Position numbers and translations under genes: made by a program. Under the pieces are notes generated by a model, which was not told where the DNA came from, did no database searches, and was given only the letters and a program-made list of their open reading frames with translations. DNA of 64,000 nucleotides from Bradyrhizobium jicamae. GTDB taxonomy: Bacteria; Pseudomonadota; Alphaproteobacteria; Rhizobiales; Xanthobacteraceae. Shown piece by piece: positions 62,544 to 64,000 of this stretch. How positions within the stretch are numbered: position 1 is the stretch's first letter; the number at the start of each line of letters is the position of its first letter. The stretch lies in contig NZ_JAFCKQ010000012.1 of NCBI RefSeq assembly GCF_018130215.1, positions 62,001-126,000 on the forward strand, in the 5' to 3' direction.

Positions 62544-63005
62544 TCAGTACAGTTCACTATACTCATATCTGAAAACAGTCGAACCAGAAGCAACCCCGAG
62601 AATCCTCTGGACTCTCTGATACCCGGTCAGCGGCACAATAATGCAATCGGTGCTGCCCGCATAGCAGATTTGAACCTTGATCGACTGGCCGCAGATGTTG
62701 TTCACGAGAACGATCTGGTCGATAATTTTGGGATTGATGATTTGTGGATGCGTCATCGGGGTGACCGCAATGCAAGCCCGTCCGTCCGGCGTCTTGTGGG
62801 TGGGCGCGTAGGTGCCGCTCATTCCCAGGAAGGGGTTTGCGGGCTTCGCTGCGATCCCCATTCCGCCTGCGATCGGCGCGGTCTTCTGTCCGAACGTGGG
62901 GGCCTGCGCCACAGCCAATCCAATGCATGCAAGCTGCACCGCGACCGACAGGCCGACCGCCAGCCAAATTTGGGCCATGATTCCTGGTGCGGGGCGCCTT
63001 TGCAT
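62544..63005 (-). CDS. Small exported protein of unknown function
   Basis: 153 residues from the ATG five bases after GGAG; a TTG one codon earlier is possible. Signal peptide to about 34 (GLAVAQA). The mature beta-rich domain has a Cys pair motif VNNICGQSIKVQICYAGSTDCIIVPL that suggests disulfides. No known family. On the same strand as the ACP, VOC and binding-protein genes. Confidence 0.65.
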   Translation of the reverse strand: MQRRPAPGIMAQIWLAVGLSVAVQLACIGLAVAQAPTFGQKTAPIAGGMGIAAKPANPFLGMSGTYAPTHKTPDGRACIAVTPMTHPQIINPKIIDQIVLVNNICGQSIKVQICYAGSTDCIIVPLTGYQRVQRILGVASGSTVFRYEYSELY

Positions 63006-63024
63006 CAAATCTCCGTGCTGACGT

Positions 63025-63480
63025 TCACGATCCGGGCAGCGTTTCGGTATGCAGCATCTCGATCAGTCCAAAGCCTGCGACGTGATAAAATGAGACGTGC
63101 TGTCCGCCGAACAGGACAGCGGGCGTCGGCGGGCTGACCGGTATAATCTCGACGCCGGCAGATGAAAGCGCGGCCAACGCGGCGTCAGTATCGGCGCACG
63201 TATAGCACAGGTGGTAGATCATCGTGCCCGACTTCTTGATGAACTTGTCGATCGGAGACGGACCATCGCCAGGCCAAATCACCTCCACGTCTGGCATGGT
63301 CGGATGATGACGCATGGCGAGGTTGACGCGCTGCAACGGATCGAATGCGCAGTTCCCCTCGGAGTAGCCAAGCGATGCCAGATAGCGAAAGGCTTCGTCC
63401 GGCGTAGCGACAGCGAGGCCCAAATGGTGAAAGCCAAGGTTCGCCAAGGCGGGCACGATCTGCTGTTCAGAGTGGGGCAC
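63025..63480 (-). CDS. VOC-superfamily protein (glyoxalase/methylmalonyl-CoA epimerase type)
   Basis: 151 residues starting at GTG. Two beta-alpha-beta-beta-beta modules: FHHLGLAVATPDEAFRYLASLGY with first metal His, EVIWPGDGPSPIDKFIKKSG, MIYHLCYTCADTDAALAAL with second His, and a final IEMLHTE with a Glu. This is the metal set of methylmalonyl-CoA epimerase and relatives. Directly downstream of the acyl carrier protein gene, which suggests it acts on an acyl-thioester intermediate. Confidence 0.84.
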   Translation of the reverse strand: MPHSEQQIVPALANLGFHHLGLAVATPDEAFRYLASLGYSEGNCAFDPLQRVNLAMRHHPTMPDVEVIWPGDGPSPIDKFIKKSGTMIYHLCYTCADTDAALAALSSAGVEIIPVSPPTPAVLFGGQHVSFYHVAGFGLIEMLHTETLPGS

Positions 63481-63489
63481 CCTGGGTTC

Positions 63490-63729
63490 TCACGTCTTTT
63501 TCTGAATGAGGTCGACGAATTCTCCGACGTTCTTCAAGCTGCCGATCTCGGACGCAGAGAACTTCACGCCAAAGGCCTTTGAAACCGCAAGAACGAGGCG
63601 AATGTGAGTGAGGCTGTCCCAGCCGTCGACGTCGTCAGCCGTGGTCTGCGGCTTGAGCGCGAGGTCATCCTCATCAAACACGTCTCGGAAGACCGACGTG
63701 AGCTGGGTATAGATCTGAGCTTGGTCCAT
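63490..63729 (-). CDS. Acyl carrier protein
   Basis: 79 residues counted from the third of three consecutive ATGs, where AAGGA has the best spacing; the frame is open a little further up. Four-helix ACP with the phosphopantetheine serine S39 in DGWDSLTHIRL. It is not the housekeeping AcpP (which has DSLDTVE) but a specialised ACP. With the VOC gene 9 bases after it and EPS genes around, it probably carries a small acid for polymer decoration or a lipid precursor. Confidence 0.88.
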   Translation of the reverse strand: MDQAQIYTQLTSVFRDVFDEDDLALKPQTTADDVDGWDSLTHIRLVLAVSKAFGVKFSASEIGSLKNVGEFVDLIQKKT

Positions 63730-63806
63730 CATCATATCCTTTCCCGTCGATTGTCGCATATCGACTCCTGGTATCACTCAATGGCCACACGTGATGGCGC
63801 TGTAGC

Positions 63807-64000
63807 CTATTCTGGAGCGCTGGACGAGACCCGTGATTTGGACCGGTGCTCTTGACAGGTGAATGAGCTCAAGACGTCGGCCAGCCTGTTCGACCAAATG
63901 TTGGCCAGATGCCGCTTTGCGTGCACCTCGTCCGAGTAGTCCAGGTCGCCGTCAAGATCGGCCATCGACATTGCGACGAAGTTCGGGTTGACCTTGAATT
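63807..64000 (-). CDS. Partial gene, C-terminal 63 residues visible (possibly SGNH hydrolase)
   Basis: An open frame enters from the right edge and stops at 63807. The visible part ends a globular domain; the YSDEVHAKRHLANIWSNRL segment resembles the last block of SGNH/GDSL hydrolases, where D and H of DxxH are catalytic. Two such hydrolases in one locus would fit polymer acylation and deacylation. The identification is weak because the rest is outside the window. Confidence 0.5.
   Translation of the reverse strand, partial: FKVNPNFVAMSMADLDGDLDYSDEVHAKRHLANIWSNRLADVLSSFTCQEHRSKSRVSSSAPE

Noticed and set aside
1..64000. CRISPR arrays, insertion sequences, tRNA or rRNA genes
   Set aside because: I looked for regularly spaced repeats, transposase motifs and cloverleaf ends and found none I could support.

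Overview
The window is GC-rich, densely packed alphaproteobacterial chromosome, most probably from Bradyrhizobium or a close relative. The reasons are the split DUF1214/DUF1254 pair behind a PBP1A gene, Ku, a solitary Flp pilin, FixK-type operators, long hairpin-forming extragenic repeats like those I recall from Bradyrhizobium, and a large exopolysaccharide locus. I saw no tRNA, rRNA, CRISPR array, insertion sequence or integrase. The genus is an inference.

Left part (1-20.7 kb): end of a lipoprotein gene; a LysR regulator divergent from a metallo-beta-lactamase-fold hydrolase with a palindromic operator between them; a PBP1A-DUF1214-DUF1254 operon; a YcgN-type protein; a DHA2 drug exporter; and an 850-base gap holding two hairpin-rich repeats. 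Next comes a branched-chain-amino-acid-type ABC importer (binding protein, LivH, LivM, one fused LivG-LivF ATPase, a second binding protein). A strong terminator separates the first binding protein from the permeases. Facing it are a TPP-dependent enzyme and an NDH-2-like flavoprotein. Then follow a Flp pilin, a small conserved protein, Ku and a small membrane protein.

Middle part (20.7-31.6 kb): an amino-acid metabolism island. Aspartate 4-decarboxylase is divergent from two tandem AspT-type aspartate:alanine exchangers, with two mirror-image FixK/FNR boxes between them. L-serine dehydratase, a DctA-type symporter, a class V PLP enzyme and a divergent IclR regulator follow. The simplest reading is an oxygen-responsive aspartate-in/alanine-out cycle that consumes a cytoplasmic proton and yields proton motive force, joined to serine and dicarboxylate use.

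Right part (31.6-64 kb): an exopolysaccharide region. It holds RfbB/RfbA, an SGNH hydrolase carrying phage-tail-like repeats, a PslG-like glycoside hydrolase, two polyprenyl-phosphate hexose-1-phosphate transferases, UDP-glucuronate epimerase, UDP-glucose dehydrogenase, Wza, Wzc (tyrosine autokinase), two Wzy/WaaL-like membrane proteins, a VanZ-like protein, a transglutaminase-like cysteine protease, a phosphatase, two paralogous TPR-like proteins, several exported proteins of unknown role, an orphan substrate-binding protein, a VOC protein and an acyl carrier protein. The last gene is cut by the window edge. Apart from the two initiating transferases I see no glycosyltransferase, so the assembly line must continue outside, probably to the right.
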